This document shows positions 26,795-35,553 of a DNA stretch of 64,000 bases, piece after piece. The notes under the pieces are model-generated. The model had not been told where the DNA came from and ran no database searches. It saw only the letters and a list, made by a program, of their open reading frames with translations. The first letter of the stretch is position 1. Every line of letters starts with the position of its first letter. The stretch covers positions 20,654 to 84,653 of the forward strand of contig NZ_LGQZ01000057.1 in NCBI RefSeq assembly GCF_003116015.1, given 5' to 3'. Position numbers and translations under genes: made by a program. The DNA is from Azospirillum sp. TSO22-1. GTDB taxonomy: Bacteria > Pseudomonadota > Alphaproteobacteria > Azospirillales > Azospirillaceae.

Positions 26795-27496
26795 TCAGAG
26801 GCCGAGATAGGCCTGCTTGACGCGGTCGCTGGCCAGCAGCGCCTCGCCGGTGTCGTGCAGTGTGACCTCGCCGGTTTCCAGCACATAGCCGCGGTCGGCA
26901 ATGGCCAGCGCCGCGTAGGCGTTCTGCTCGACCAGGAATATGGTGGTCCCCTGCTGCTTCAGACCCTGCACGGCGTTGAAGATCTCGCCGACCAGCAGCG
27001 GGGCAAGGCCCATGCTGGGCTCGTCGAGCAGCAGCAGGCGCGGGTGCGCCATCAGCGCGCGGGCGATGGCGACCATCTGCTGCTGGCCGCCGGACAGGGT
27101 GCCGGCCGGCTGGTGGCGCTTCTGCTTGAGGATGGGGAAGCTGGCGTACATTCGCTCGATGTCGTCGTTCGGCTTGCCGCCGCGCCGGTAGGCGCCGAGG
27201 CGGAGGTTGTCCTCCACCGACAGCGGGCCGAACAGCTGCCGTCCCTCCGGCACCTGCAGGATGCCCTCGGCGACGCGCTGGTGCGGCGTCATGCGGGTGA
27301 TGTCGACGCCTTCGAACTTGATGGTGCCGCTGGTGGCGTTCTGCACGCCGGACAGGGTGCGCAGCAGCGTCGTCTTGCCGGCGCCGTTGGCGCCGACCAG
27401 CGCCACCAGTTCGCCCTCGTTGACCACGAGGTCGACGGATTTGAGCGCGTGGATGCGGCCGTAATGCGTGTTGATGCCGCTGATCTCGAGAAGCAC
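26795..27496 (-). CDS. livF: Branched-chain amino acid-type ABC transporter ATPase LivF
   Basis: A 233-residue ABC ATPase with Walker A GANGAGKTT, signature LSGGQQQ and Walker B LLLLDEP. Its length and order after livG identify LivF. In this context the transporter probably imports an aromatic acid rather than amino acids. Confidence 0.92.
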   Translation of the reverse strand: MLLEISGINTHYGRIHALKSVDLVVNEGELVALVGANGAGKTTLLRTLSGVQNATSGTIKFEGVDITRMTPHQRVAEGILQVPEGRQLFGPLSVEDNLRLGAYRRGGKPNDDIERMYASFPILKQKRHQPAGTLSGGQQQMVAIARALMAHPRLLLLDEPSMGLAPLLVGEIFNAVQGLKQQGTTIFLVEQNAYAALAIADRGYVLETGEVTLHDTGEALLASDRVKQAYLGL

Positions 27497-27508
27497 GGCG
27501 GGATCTCC

Positions 27509-28342
27509 TTATGCCATCGAGCCGAGGTAGGCGGCGATCACGTCGGGGTTCGCGCTCACCTCCGCGGGTGTGCCCTCGGCCAGCTTGCGGCCGTAGTTCA
27601 GCGCCAGGATGTGGTCGGAGATGCCCATGACCATCTTCATGTCGTGCTCGACCAGCACCACGGTGATGCCGCGCGCGGCGATCCGCTTGATCAGCTCGTC
27701 GATCTCGCGGCTCTCGGTGCCGTTGAGGCCGGCGGCTGGCTCGTCGAGCAGCAGCATCTTCGGCTCCGCCGCCAGGGCGCGGGCGATCTCCAGCCGTTTC
27801 AGGGCGCCGTAGGGCATGGCCGAGGCCTGGGCGTCGATGTACTTGGACAGGCCCACCTCGCGCATCAGTTCGGCGGCCAGCTCGCGCGCCTCTTTGTCCT
27901 TGCGCACCAGGCGCGGCAGGCGGAACAGCGCCGCCAGCACGCCGCGGTCGAGGTGGAGATGCCGTCCCACCATCACGTTCTCCAGCGCCGACATGTTGAA
28001 GAAGATCTGCAGGTTCTGGAACGTGCGCGACATGCCGCGCGCCGCCAGCTTGAATGGCGGCAGGCCGGAAATGTCGCGGCCGTCGAACAGGATGCGCCCG
28101 TAGGTCGGCGTGTAGACGCCGGTGATCAGGTTGAACAACGTGGTCTTGCCGGCGCCGTTCGGGCCGATGATCGAGACGATCCTGCCCTTCGGCAGCGTGA
28201 AGCTGAGGTCCTGGATCGCCAGCACGCCGCCGAACTCGCGGCTCAGGTTCTCGACGCGCAGCAGGGGGGAGGTCCGTTCGGCGACGGCGGGGGCCGCTTG
28301 GGCGACGGTGTCCATCATGGCGGGGGACGCGGCGTTGATCAT
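27509..28342 (-). CDS. livG: ABC transporter ATPase LivG
   Basis: A 277-residue ATPase with Walker A GPNGAGKTT and Walker B LLLDEPAAGLN. It has the LivG-type insertion and C-terminal extension. The ATG at 28342 overlaps the livM stop by 4 bp. It pairs with LivF to energise the permease LivHM. Confidence 0.92.
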   Translation of the reverse strand: MINAASPAMMDTVAQAAPAVAERTSPLLRVENLSREFGGVLAIQDLSFTLPKGRIVSIIGPNGAGKTTLFNLITGVYTPTYGRILFDGRDISGLPPFKLAARGMSRTFQNLQIFFNMSALENVMVGRHLHLDRGVLAALFRLPRLVRKDKEARELAAELMREVGLSKYIDAQASAMPYGALKRLEIARALAAEPKMLLLDEPAAGLNGTESREIDELIKRIAARGITVVLVEHDMKMVMGISDHILALNYGRKLAEGTPAEVSANPDVIAAYLGSMA

Positions 28343-29277
28343 ACCCGCCTCCGCGGCGCGATCAGGGCGGAGAGCGTGGGCACCAGCCCCTTGGGCATGA
28401 ACACCATGGTCAGCATCAGGATGGCGCCGAGCACCATCGCCTCGTAGTCCTGGAAGGCGGTGAGCAGTTGCGGCAGCACGGTCAGCACAACGGCGCCGAC
28501 CACGGCGCCGAAGGTGGAGGCCATGCCGCCGAACACCACCATGGTGACCAGCTCGATGGAGCGGAAGAAGTCGCTGGCCGACGGCGTGATGAAGCCGAGG
28601 TAGTGCGCCGACAGGCTGCCGGTGATGCTCGCCATCACGGCGGACAGCACGAACACCATCACCTTGTAGCCGGCGGTGTCGACGCCCAGCGTCTCGGCCG
28701 CCACCTCGGCGCCGTGCACGGCGCGCAACGCCCGGCCGGCCGGGCTGTCGATCAGGTTCAGCGCCGCCCACACCGCGACCAGCAGCAACCCGGCGACGAT
28801 CCAGTACCAGACCTTCTCGCCGTACGCCTGGAAGCCGAGGACGGCGAAGCTGTCCACCGGCATGCCGTCCGGGCCGCCGGTGATCTTCGTCTCGGTCTTC
28901 AGCACGATGGAGATGATGATGCCGATGCCCAGCGTCGCCATGGCGAGGTAATGGCCCTTCAGACGCAGGATCGGCTTCGCCACCGCGAAGGCCAGCAGGC
29001 CGACCGCCACCGCGCCGGCCAGCAGCGCCGCCAGCGGCGGCCAGCCGTAGGTGGAGACCAGCACCGCCGAAGCGTACGCCCCCAGTCCGAAGAAGCCGGC
29101 GTGCCCCAGGCTGATCTGCCCGGCGAAGCCGATCAGCAGGTTCAGCCCGACGCAGACGATGGCGTTGAAGCCGGCGACGATGGCGATGTTCAGCAGGAAG
29201 TTGTTGGTGAGCGCCAGCGGCAGCAGCGCGGCGACGACGGCCAAGACGGCCAATGGGGCAAGTCGATGCGACGACAT
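28339..29277 (-). CDS. livM: ABC transporter permease LivM
   Basis: A 312-residue integral membrane protein with multiple hydrophobic spans and the conserved EAA-like loop region (RALRAVHGAEVAAETLGVD). It starts 13 bp after livH. It is an inner-membrane channel subunit. Confidence 0.92.
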   Translation of the reverse strand: MSSHRLAPLAVLAVVAALLPLALTNNFLLNIAIVAGFNAIVCVGLNLLIGFAGQISLGHAGFFGLGAYASAVLVSTYGWPPLAALLAGAVAVGLLAFAVAKPILRLKGHYLAMATLGIGIIISIVLKTETKITGGPDGMPVDSFAVLGFQAYGEKVWYWIVAGLLLVAVWAALNLIDSPAGRALRAVHGAEVAAETLGVDTAGYKVMVFVLSAVMASITGSLSAHYLGFITPSASDFFRSIELVTMVVFGGMASTFGAVVGAVVLTVLPQLLTAFQDYEAMVLGAILMLTMVFMPKGLVPTLSALIAPRRRV

Positions 29278-29290
29278 CCCGGCTTTCCCC

Positions 29291-30166
29291 TTACACGCGC
29301 TCGGTGCCGCGCTTGCCGAACAGGCCGTTCGGCATGAACACCAGCACCAGCAGGATGATGACGAAGGCCACCGCGTCCTTGTAGGCGGAGGACAGGTAGC
29401 CGGCGGACAGCGCCTCGGCGATGCCGACGATCAGGCCGCCGACCACGGCGCCCAGCCCGTTGCCCAGGCCGCCCAGCACGGCGGCGGTGAAGCCCTTGAG
29501 GCCCAGCATGATGCCCATCTCGCTGGACGAGAAGGTGATCGGCGTCACCACGGCGCCGCCGACGGCGCCCAAGGCGGCCGACAGCGCGAAGGCGGCCAGC
29601 ACGACCTTGCGCACGTTGACGCCCACCAGCTGGGCGGCCAGCCGGTTGTACGAGGTCGCCAGCATGGCCTTGCCGGCCAGGGTGCGGGTGAAGAAGAAGC
29701 CGATGACCAGGATCAGCACCAGCGCCACGCCGACCACCCACAGCGATTGCGGCAGGATGGCGGCGCCCAGCAACAGGATGGGCGTGTCGCCGGAGAACGA
29801 GGCGAGCTGGTGGAACTCCTTGCCCCACACCACCTCGGCCAGCCCGCGCAGGAAGATGGAGGCGCCGATGGTGATGATGATGAGCGTGACGACGGAGGCG
29901 TTGCGCGCCTTCTCGATGGCGAACTTGGCCAGCAGCACGCCGCCCAGCATGGCGACGGCGCAGCCGGCGAGGATGGCCAGCGGCAGCGGCACTCCGGCGG
30001 CGGTCAGCGTTGACGCGCTCATGCCGCCGATCATGATGAACTCGCCCTGGGCGAAGTTGATGACCGTGCTGGCGTTGTAGATGATCGCGAAGCCCAGGCC
30101 GGCCAGCGCGTAGATCGCGCCGACGGTGATCCCGGACACCAGGAATTGCAGGAAATCGGCGCCCAT
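29291..30166 (-). CDS. livH: ABC transporter permease LivH
   Basis: A 291-residue inner-membrane permease with about eight hydrophobic segments. The N-terminal GITVGAIYALAGLGFAIIYN is typical of LivH. I use the ATG at 30166, since the upstream reading frame runs through a repetitive intergenic region. Confidence 0.92.
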   Translation of the reverse strand: MGADFLQFLVSGITVGAIYALAGLGFAIIYNASTVINFAQGEFIMIGGMSASTLTAAGVPLPLAILAGCAVAMLGGVLLAKFAIEKARNASVVTLIIITIGASIFLRGLAEVVWGKEFHQLASFSGDTPILLLGAAILPQSLWVVGVALVLILVIGFFFTRTLAGKAMLATSYNRLAAQLVGVNVRKVVLAAFALSAALGAVGGAVVTPITFSSSEMGIMLGLKGFTAAVLGGLGNGLGAVVGGLIVGIAEALSAGYLSSAYKDAVAFVIILLVLVFMPNGLFGKRGTERV

Positions 30167-30186
30167 GGTGATGGCGTCTCCAGAGA

Positions 30187-30301
30187 GAGCCCCTCTCCCC
30201 TCGCGGGAGAGGGGTTGGGGAGAGGGGGCAAGGAACTTGGCCGGTTTCATCGGCGCCACCCTCTCCCCGACCCCTCTCCCGTCGAGGGAGAGGGGCTAGG
30301 A
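30187..30301. repeat. Inverted pair of intergenic repeats between livK and livH
   Basis: Two copies, about 42 bp each and in opposite orientation, of a sequence containing CCCCTCTCCC-loop-GGGAGAGGGG. Each copy also folds on itself. They lie in the livK-livH gap and could form a large hairpin that lowers downstream liv expression relative to the abundant binding protein. Confidence 0.65.
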
Positions 30302-30320
30302 GTGGCGTCGTGGACAAGCC

Positions 30321-31472
30321 TCAGTCGGCCAGCTGCCAGTTGCCCTGCTTGATCTCCACCATGTGGAAGGCGTCGAGGCCGAGGCCCATGTGGTCGGTCG
30401 CCGACATGGTCACGGTGCCGCCGGTACCGACGTAGCCCTTGGTCTTCTCGATCTCGTCGCGGACCTTGGCCTTGTCGGTCGTGCCGGCGCGCTTGATCGC
30501 CTCGACCGCCAGCATCAGCCCGTCGTAGGCGTGGCCCGCGAAGGTCGAGGGCTCGGCCTGGAACTGCTTTTGGTAGGTCTCGGTGAAGGCCATGACGACC
30601 TTCTTCTGCGGGTCGGCGTTGGACAGCTGCTCGGCCACCACGAGGCCGGCCGCCGGCAGGCGCACGCCCTCGGCAGCACCACCGGCCAGCTTGATGAAGT
30701 CCTTCGAGGCCACGCCGTGGCCGTGATAGAGCGGCAGCGACATGCCGAGCTGGCGGTAGTTGCGCGTCACCACCACCGGCCCCTGCCCCAGGCCGAACAC
30801 CAGCACGGCCTGCGCCTGACCGTTGTTGCGGATCTTGGTCAGCTGGGCGGTGACGTCGTTGTCCTTGGCGCCGTAGATCTCGTCGGCGACGATCTCGATG
30901 CCGCGCTCCTTGGCGACCTTCAGCGTCTCCTCGCGGCCGGACTTGCCGAAGCCGGAATCCTCCGACAGCAGGGCGAGCTTGCTTAAGCCCCGCTTCTTCA
31001 GGTCGAGCATGACCTTCTCGGCGGCCATGCGGTCGGTGTGCGGGGTCTTGAACACCCACTTCTTCACCGGCTCGACGATGACGACGGCGCCGGCCAGGGA
31101 GATGAAGGGAATCTCGGCGCGCTCGGCCAGCGGCACCGCGGCCATGGTGGCGGCGGTGGTGGTGCCGCCGACGATGACGTCGACCTTGTCGCTCTCGATC
31201 AGGCGCTTGGCGAAGCTGCCGGCCTTGGCGGCGTCGGCGCCGTCGTCATAGACGATCAGTTCGATCTTGCGGCCGTTGATGCCGCCGTCCCTGTTGATCT
31301 TGTCGACGTACAGCTCCAGCACCTTCTTCTCCGGATCGCCGAGGAAGGAGGCCGGGCCGGTGGCCGACAGGAAGGAGCCGATGCGGATGAGATCCGCGGC
31401 CGATGCGGTGCCGGCCAGCAGGCCGACGGCGGCGGTGGCCGTCGCGAGGACGCCCACGATGCGCTTGAGCAT
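30321..31472 (-). CDS. livK: Periplasmic substrate-binding protein LivK-type
   Basis: A 383-residue periplasmic binding protein with a signal peptide (cleavage after about residue 25, TASAADLIRIG). The fold type is that of leucine/aromatic-acid binding proteins, and the mature start IRIGSFLSATGPASF is typical. It is the first gene of the livKHMGF-MBL-mmsB-HCDH run. A palindromic operator-like site lies 28 bp upstream at 31500-31517. The substrate is likely an aromatic acid, given the surroundings. Confidence 0.9.
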   Translation of the reverse strand: MLKRIVGVLATATAAVGLLAGTASAADLIRIGSFLSATGPASFLGDPEKKVLELYVDKINRDGGINGRKIELIVYDDGADAAKAGSFAKRLIESDKVDVIVGGTTTAATMAAVPLAERAEIPFISLAGAVVIVEPVKKWVFKTPHTDRMAAEKVMLDLKKRGLSKLALLSEDSGFGKSGREETLKVAKERGIEIVADEIYGAKDNDVTAQLTKIRNNGQAQAVLVFGLGQGPVVVTRNYRQLGMSLPLYHGHGVASKDFIKLAGGAAEGVRLPAAGLVVAEQLSNADPQKKVVMAFTETYQKQFQAEPSTFAGHAYDGLMLAVEAIKRAGTTDKAKVRDEIEKTKGYVGTGGTVTMSATDHMGLGLDAFHMVEIKQGNWQLAD

Positions 31473-31499
31473 GATTCACTCCCATAGGTCGTTCTTGTT

Positions 31500-31517
31500 A
31501 TCGTTTCAAACGAAACT
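31500..31517 (-). promoter_or_regulatory. Operator-like palindrome upstream of livK
   Basis: On the minus strand the sequence is AGTTTCGTTTGAAACGAT. It matches the sites at 39640-39657 and 48445-48462 (consensus AGTTKC-N4-GAAAC-N-AT). It lies in the livK promoter region and is a candidate binding site for the MarR protein encoded at 39683. Confidence 0.6.
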
Positions 31518-31562
31518 TTTTTGAGACGCGCAGGCCGGTGAGGGGTTGGCTCCTCCCGGTTG

Positions 31563-31973
31563 TCAGTGGCTGAACAGAAGGCGGGTCAGCCGCGCCCCGG
31601 CGGCGCCGAACGCCTCGACGGCGTCCTCGTAGGCGTCGCGGGCGACGGCATAGTTCTCGACCAGATCGGTGGCGATGCCCTCGCCGAACAGGCGGACGTG
31701 CAGCGCCTCGCATCGGTCGAGCTTCAGATCGGCGTCGAGCCCGCACACCATGTAGGCGCGGGCGGCGGCGGCAGCCTCGCCGGACAGGGCGCCCAGCAGC
31801 GGCACGGTGGGATGGTCGTGCGTGGCGAAGTCACCGCGCAGCTGGTCCCACAGCGCCGCCCAGTCGACCGCGCCGGCGTCCGGCATCGCCTCCATATGGC
31901 GGTAGCCGTAGCGGGCCAGCACGGCCCGACCGTCGATCAGCAGGCGGTTCGGAAGCTCCTGGACCGGGACCAT
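31563..31973 (-). CDS. Unknown small partner of the PaaA-like diiron protein
   Basis: A 136-residue protein, not recognised. It is Ala-rich and mostly helical and has no cofactor-binding cysteines. It starts 13 bp after the PaaA-like gene, so the two are co-transcribed. It is not PaaB or PaaD (no PaaB-like or iron-sulfur pattern seen) and may be a structural or effector subunit of a small oxygenase. Confidence 0.6.
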   Translation of the reverse strand: MVPVQELPNRLLIDGRAVLARYGYRHMEAMPDAGAVDWAALWDQLRGDFATHDHPTVPLLGALSGEAAAAARAYMVCGLDADLKLDRCEALHVRLFGEGIATDLVENYAVARDAYEDAVEAFGAAGARLTRLLFSH

Positions 31974-31986
31974 GGCGCCCTCCCCT

Positions 31987-32808
31987 CTATCCGACGAGCA
32001 TGGTCAGCTGCGCCTCGCCGGCGTCGTAACTCATGCGCATGTCGTAGTCGGGCTCGACGCCGGCCGGCAGTTCCAGCCCGATCTCCTTCAGCCGCGCCTC
32101 CAGCAGCTCCAGGTACTCGGCCTGAAGTTCCTCGGGGCGTTTCGTCTTCAGCCCGACGTCGTAGTACTGGTCGAAGGTGGCCGAGCGGTCCGGCCCGGTG
32201 GACGGCCGGCCGTAGAAGCCCAGGCCCATGCGCAGGAACTTCGGCACGCGGGCCTGCAGGTCCTCGCGCGCGGCCTCGCCGCCGAACTCGATCACCCGCT
32301 TCGCCGCCCAGACGCCGAAGGCGAGATGGCCGTATTCCTCCTTGTGGATGCGGCTGTTGACGCGCGCCCAGGGCAGATAGGAGCAGTCGCGGTACTGGCC
32401 CAGGAAGGCGACCGCCGCCGGCGTCACCACCCCCGAGAACAGCGCCACGTCCGACCAGCTGTCGAACCAGCGCGACCAGTTCTCCTTGCGGAAGCCGTTG
32501 ATGACGCAGACCTTGCGTGCATCGGGCTCCTCTGGGTTGCGCACCAGCTCGGCCAGCCGCGCGTCCACGTCCACGCCCAGGTCCTGCATCAGGTTCCAGA
32601 CGTAGTAGGCGTGGCCCATCTCCTCCATGACCTTCTTGGAGAGGCGGTAGGCCTCTTCCGGCCGCGGCGCGAAGCGCATGTTCTCCGCCACGCGCTGGGC
32701 GCCCGCGTACTCCGAATCCCCCTGGAAGGACATCAGGTGGATGAGCATCGCACGGTACGCCTCGGGCAGCGGATCGCCCTTGTCGTAGGTCTTCCATGTC
32801 CTGGACAT
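31987..32808 (-). CDS. PaaA/PaaC-family diiron oxygenase-like protein
   Basis: A 273-residue ferritin-like protein of the phenylacetate-catabolism family. Predicted diiron ligands are Glu33, the ExxH pair E63-H66 (EEMGH) and the second ExxH pair E158-H161 (EEYGH). It is shorter than true PaaA (about 310) and stands without PaaB, PaaC, PaaD or PaaE homologues next to it. It probably hydroxylates or epoxidises an aromatic CoA thioester or acid. It is divergent from paaX with a likely operator region between. Confidence 0.75.
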   Translation of the reverse strand: MSRTWKTYDKGDPLPEAYRAMLIHLMSFQGDSEYAGAQRVAENMRFAPRPEEAYRLSKKVMEEMGHAYYVWNLMQDLGVDVDARLAELVRNPEEPDARKVCVINGFRKENWSRWFDSWSDVALFSGVVTPAAVAFLGQYRDCSYLPWARVNSRIHKEEYGHLAFGVWAAKRVIEFGGEAAREDLQARVPKFLRMGLGFYGRPSTGPDRSATFDQYYDVGLKTKRPEELQAEYLELLEARLKEIGLELPAGVEPDYDMRMSYDAGEAQLTMLVG

Positions 32809-32838
32809 GGCGTTCCCCCTCTTGTCGTTTCCTCCGGC

Positions 32839-32928
32839 GTGTCAAGCCGCGACCTTGGGGCGCGACATTATGTGACACACAAATTCCGTTTTCACGAACC
32901 GTAATGTATCATATTTTGACGTGTCAAA
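32839..32928. promoter_or_regulatory. paaX / PaaA-like divergent control region
   Basis: Within the 259-bp divergent gap lies a perfect 14-bp inverted repeat TTTGAC-GT-GTCAAA at 32915-32928. Related GTGTCA/TGACAC elements occur at about 32839 and 32873. TTGACA on the minus strand fits a -35 box for the PaaA-like gene. These are candidate PaaX operator sites. Confidence 0.45.
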
Positions 32929-33067
32929 CGGTTTTTCGGAGAGTCGCGGCGCCTCGCCTATGGTCACGAGGGTGCCGCATGCGTTACATGCTTGTGTCGA
33001 AACGCTGAAGCGGCTGTTTTCCCAGTCCATGCCCGAACCGCCGCAACGCCCAAACCGGTAGACCACC

Positions 33068-34021
33068 ATGGCCCGTCCCCGCCGCACCGAGGATCTTGTC
33101 GCCAACCTGTTGCAGGCCATCGCGCCGCGCGCCAAGTCGCTGATCATCACGGTGTATGGCGACGCCATCCTGCCGCACGGCGGCTCGGCCTGGCTGGGCA
33201 GCCTGATCGACCTGATGGCCCACTTCGACATGAGCGAGCGCATCGTGCGCACCTCGGTGTTCCGCCTGGGCAAGGACGACTGGCTGACCAACACGCAGAT
33301 CGGCCGGCGCAGCTTCTACCGGGTGACCGAGAGCGGGCGCGAGCGATTCGCGGCGGCCGAGCGGCGGATCTACGCGCCACTGGTGCGCTATTGGGACCGC
33401 GGCTGGCACATGGTGCTGATCGGCCAGCCCTCCATCGGTCCGGACCTGCGCGAAAAGCTGCGCAGCGAGTTGGCGTGGCTGGGCTTCGGCGCGGTGGCGC
33501 CCAACGTGCTGACCCACCCCGCCTACGACGAGGCCGCCCTGCACCGCCTGCTGCGTGAGCTGGGCGTCGCCGACAAGGTGGTGGTGATGCGCGCCGAGCA
33601 CGATCGCTCCGGCGGATTCGGCGCCATGCGCGAATTGGTGCGCGACTGCTGGGACATCGAGCGGCTGGAGGCGGATTACGCCGGATTCCTGACGCGCTTC
33701 CGCCCGGTGTGGCAGGCGCTGGAGGGGGCGGACGGACTGGACCCGCGCCAGTGCTTCCTGCTGCGCACGCTGATGATCCACGACTTCCGGCGAATCCTGC
33801 TGCGCGACCCGCTGCTGCCGCCGGACCTGCTGCCGCACGACTGGCCGGGGCAGGCATCGCGTATGCTGACGCGCAACATCTACCGGCTCATCCTCGGGGC
33901 GTCCGAATCGTTCGTCATGAACAGCCTGACGACGGCTGACGGGCCGCTGCCGGAGGCCGCGCCGGCGTTCCTCGACCGATTCGGCGGGCTGGCGGACGAG
34001 CCGGGACGGATGGTGGGCTGA
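33068..34021 (+). CDS. paaX: PaaX-family transcriptional repressor
   Basis: A 317-residue regulator of the PaaX family. The N-terminal winged helix (RTSVFRLGKDDWLTNTQIGRR) is followed by the long PaaX effector domain with WHMVLIG and a C-terminal region (FLLRTLMIHDFRRILLRDP). PaaX represses paa genes until phenylacetyl-CoA binds. It is divergent from the PaaA-like gene and upstream of the diiron/reductase pair. Confidence 0.9.
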   Translation: MARPRRTEDLVANLLQAIAPRAKSLIITVYGDAILPHGGSAWLGSLIDLMAHFDMSERIVRTSVFRLGKDDWLTNTQIGRRSFYRVTESGRERFAAAERRIYAPLVRYWDRGWHMVLIGQPSIGPDLREKLRSELAWLGFGAVAPNVLTHPAYDEAALHRLLRELGVADKVVVMRAEHDRSGGFGAMRELVRDCWDIERLEADYAGFLTRFRPVWQALEGADGLDPRQCFLLRTLMIHDFRRILLRDPLLPPDLLPHDWPGQASRMLTRNIYRLILGASESFVMNSLTTADGPLPEAAPAFLDRFGGLADEPGRMVG

Positions 34022-34397
34022 GGCGCACTCCCCTTCCCTGCCTGGAGGTGGGGGCGCGGCGAGAGACATTCGTATCCGCCCGGAACGAATCACCACGATA
34101 CAACAATGCCTATGAAGCGCCATTCCGCGCATCGTGTCGATGCGTGCCAACGCGGCTGAAACTCCGATTATCGCATTGTTTTTAAATGGTATAATTCCAA
34201 CGCTCGTGGTCTTGTCGTCGAAAGCGATACATTTTCATGTTGCTTCTCCGAAAATAATGCGTCACGTTGTGAGGGTGCAAGGCGGCCGGGCGCTCCCAGA
34301 GGGGACGCCACCTGCGGCGCCTTCCAGAAAAAAACCGAAGAAACAGGCCGGGCGCGCAGCGCCGCGGCCACCGCATCCCCAAGGAGGAAACCGCCCC
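34022..34397 (+). promoter_or_regulatory. Promoter and long leader of the diiron gene
   Basis: A 376-bp gap with AT-rich upstream DNA. A perfect -10 box TATAAT lies at 34190-34195 with TTATCG at 34168-34173 as a possible -35 (16-bp spacer). A leader of about 190 nt follows, GC-rich in its second half, ending in AAGGAGG at 34380-34386 before the ATG at 34398. The leader is long for a structural gene. Confidence 0.5.
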
Positions 34398-35426
34398 ATG
34401 GCCAAGGACTTCGTGCGTCTCGCCAACACCATGGACATGCCGCCGCCGACGCCGCAGCCGAACGTCTATCCGCTGTCCTGGCACTCGCACACCAAGAAGC
34501 TGGAAGAGATCTACGCCGCGGCGCAGCGCGAGAACTGGGATCCGGCCAAGTTGCCGTGGGACAGCTTCGATCCCTCGAAGTACACGTGGGAAGAGCGCGA
34601 GTGCATCGCCTATTGGTGGACGCTGCTGTCGGTGTTCGACGCCTCCGCTCCGCCGGTGTTCGCCGAGGCGCTGATCAAGACCTACGAGGTGCACGAGGAA
34701 GACCCGGTCCGCCGCTGTTTCTTCTCGGTCACCCGCGACGAGCAGAACCACGAGCAGCTCTGCGGCCTGTCCATCACCAAGCTGCTGGAGCATCCGGACC
34801 CGCTGACCTACGAGCCGAAGACCGAGCTGGGCAAGAAGCTGCGCCGCAACGCGCACTGGCTCTACTACAACGGCGGCCGCTACTGGAACGGCTACAAGAC
34901 CGCGGTGCCGAAGTACCCGCTGGCCGTGCTGTTCAGCTCGTTCCTGATGGGCGAGATCGCCGCCGCGACGATCTTCCACCAGATGGCCGCGCAGTCGCGC
35001 GAGCCGGTGTTCCAGGCCGCCTTCAAGAACGTCGGCCGCGACGAGGGCCGCCACATGGCGATCTGCATGTCGGTGATGGAGCGCGACTATCCGAAGCTGC
35101 CGCCCGAGGAGAAGTCGATCATCACCAAGCAGATCCGCGCCGGCTACCTGTTCCTGTCGGCCGTGCTGTTCGAGCCGCCGGCGGACTTCTGGGACCTGCC
35201 GGAGGACTTCATCCCGGTGCAGCGCGAGGCCGAGGAGGTCGCCCGCAAGGCCGGCTTCGGCATCCCGACCTACGAGATGAAGAAGGAGAACTGGCGCAAC
35301 GCCATGCTGAACCTGAAGGGCGTGCTGGACAAGTACGCGATCCCCTTCCCGGCCATCCCCGAGGTCGGCATCACCGGCGAGGAGATCCGGGACATCGACA
35401 TGGACGAGATCATCCCCGTGTTCTGA
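34398..35426 (+). CDS. Ferritin-like diiron oxygenase, uncommon type
   Basis: A 342-residue protein with the four-helix diiron pattern: ExxH at E115-H118 (RDEQNHEQ), Glu186 (LMGEIAAATIF) and ExxH at E216-H219 (RDEGRH). An acidic residue near 81-90 is a likely first ligand. It belongs to the R2/AurF-like superfamily but is not PaaA, BoxB or a BMM alpha subunit by length or motifs. It is followed by a ferredoxin-reductase gene, so it probably forms a two-component monooxygenase. The real start is the ATG at 34398 after AAGGAGG; the frame extends upstream but lacks a good site. Confidence 0.7.
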   Translation: MAKDFVRLANTMDMPPPTPQPNVYPLSWHSHTKKLEEIYAAAQRENWDPAKLPWDSFDPSKYTWEERECIAYWWTLLSVFDASAPPVFAEALIKTYEVHEEDPVRRCFFSVTRDEQNHEQLCGLSITKLLEHPDPLTYEPKTELGKKLRRNAHWLYYNGGRYWNGYKTAVPKYPLAVLFSSFLMGEIAAATIFHQMAAQSREPVFQAAFKNVGRDEGRHMAICMSVMERDYPKLPPEEKSIITKQIRAGYLFLSAVLFEPPADFWDLPEDFIPVQREAEEVARKAGFGIPTYEMKKENWRNAMLNLKGVLDKYAIPFPAIPEVGITGEEIRDIDMDEIIPVF

Positions 35427-35440
35427 GGATGATGCTGCGA

Positions 35441-35514
35441 GCCCCGACGTCCGCCCGCGGCGGGCGTCGGGGGCGCGTCCCGCTGAACTGGGGCGGCGGG
35501 GATGACCCGCCGCC
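35441..35514 (+). terminator. Two hairpins between the diiron and reductase genes
   Basis: At 35441-35475 a GC-rich stem (CCCCGACG...CGTCGGGG with one mismatch). At 35491-35514 a second stem GGCGGCGGG-ATGA-CCCGCCGCC followed by CATCTTTG. The second resembles a weak intrinsic terminator. It may attenuate transcription into the reductase gene so that less reductase than oxygenase is made. Confidence 0.5.
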
Positions 35515-35553
35515 CATCTTTGTCTGCACGTCTTGATTGGGGGAGTTCGTCCC

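Noticed and set aside
25763..28447. An 894-codon plus-strand frame opposite the MBL, livF and livG genes.
   Set aside because: It is low-complexity, full of Arg, Gln, His and Val, and antisense to well-identified genes.
34134..34397. An N-terminal extension of the diiron protein.
   Set aside because: The extension includes the promoter-like region; the ATG at 34398 has a strong AAGGAGG site and starts a protein-like sequence.
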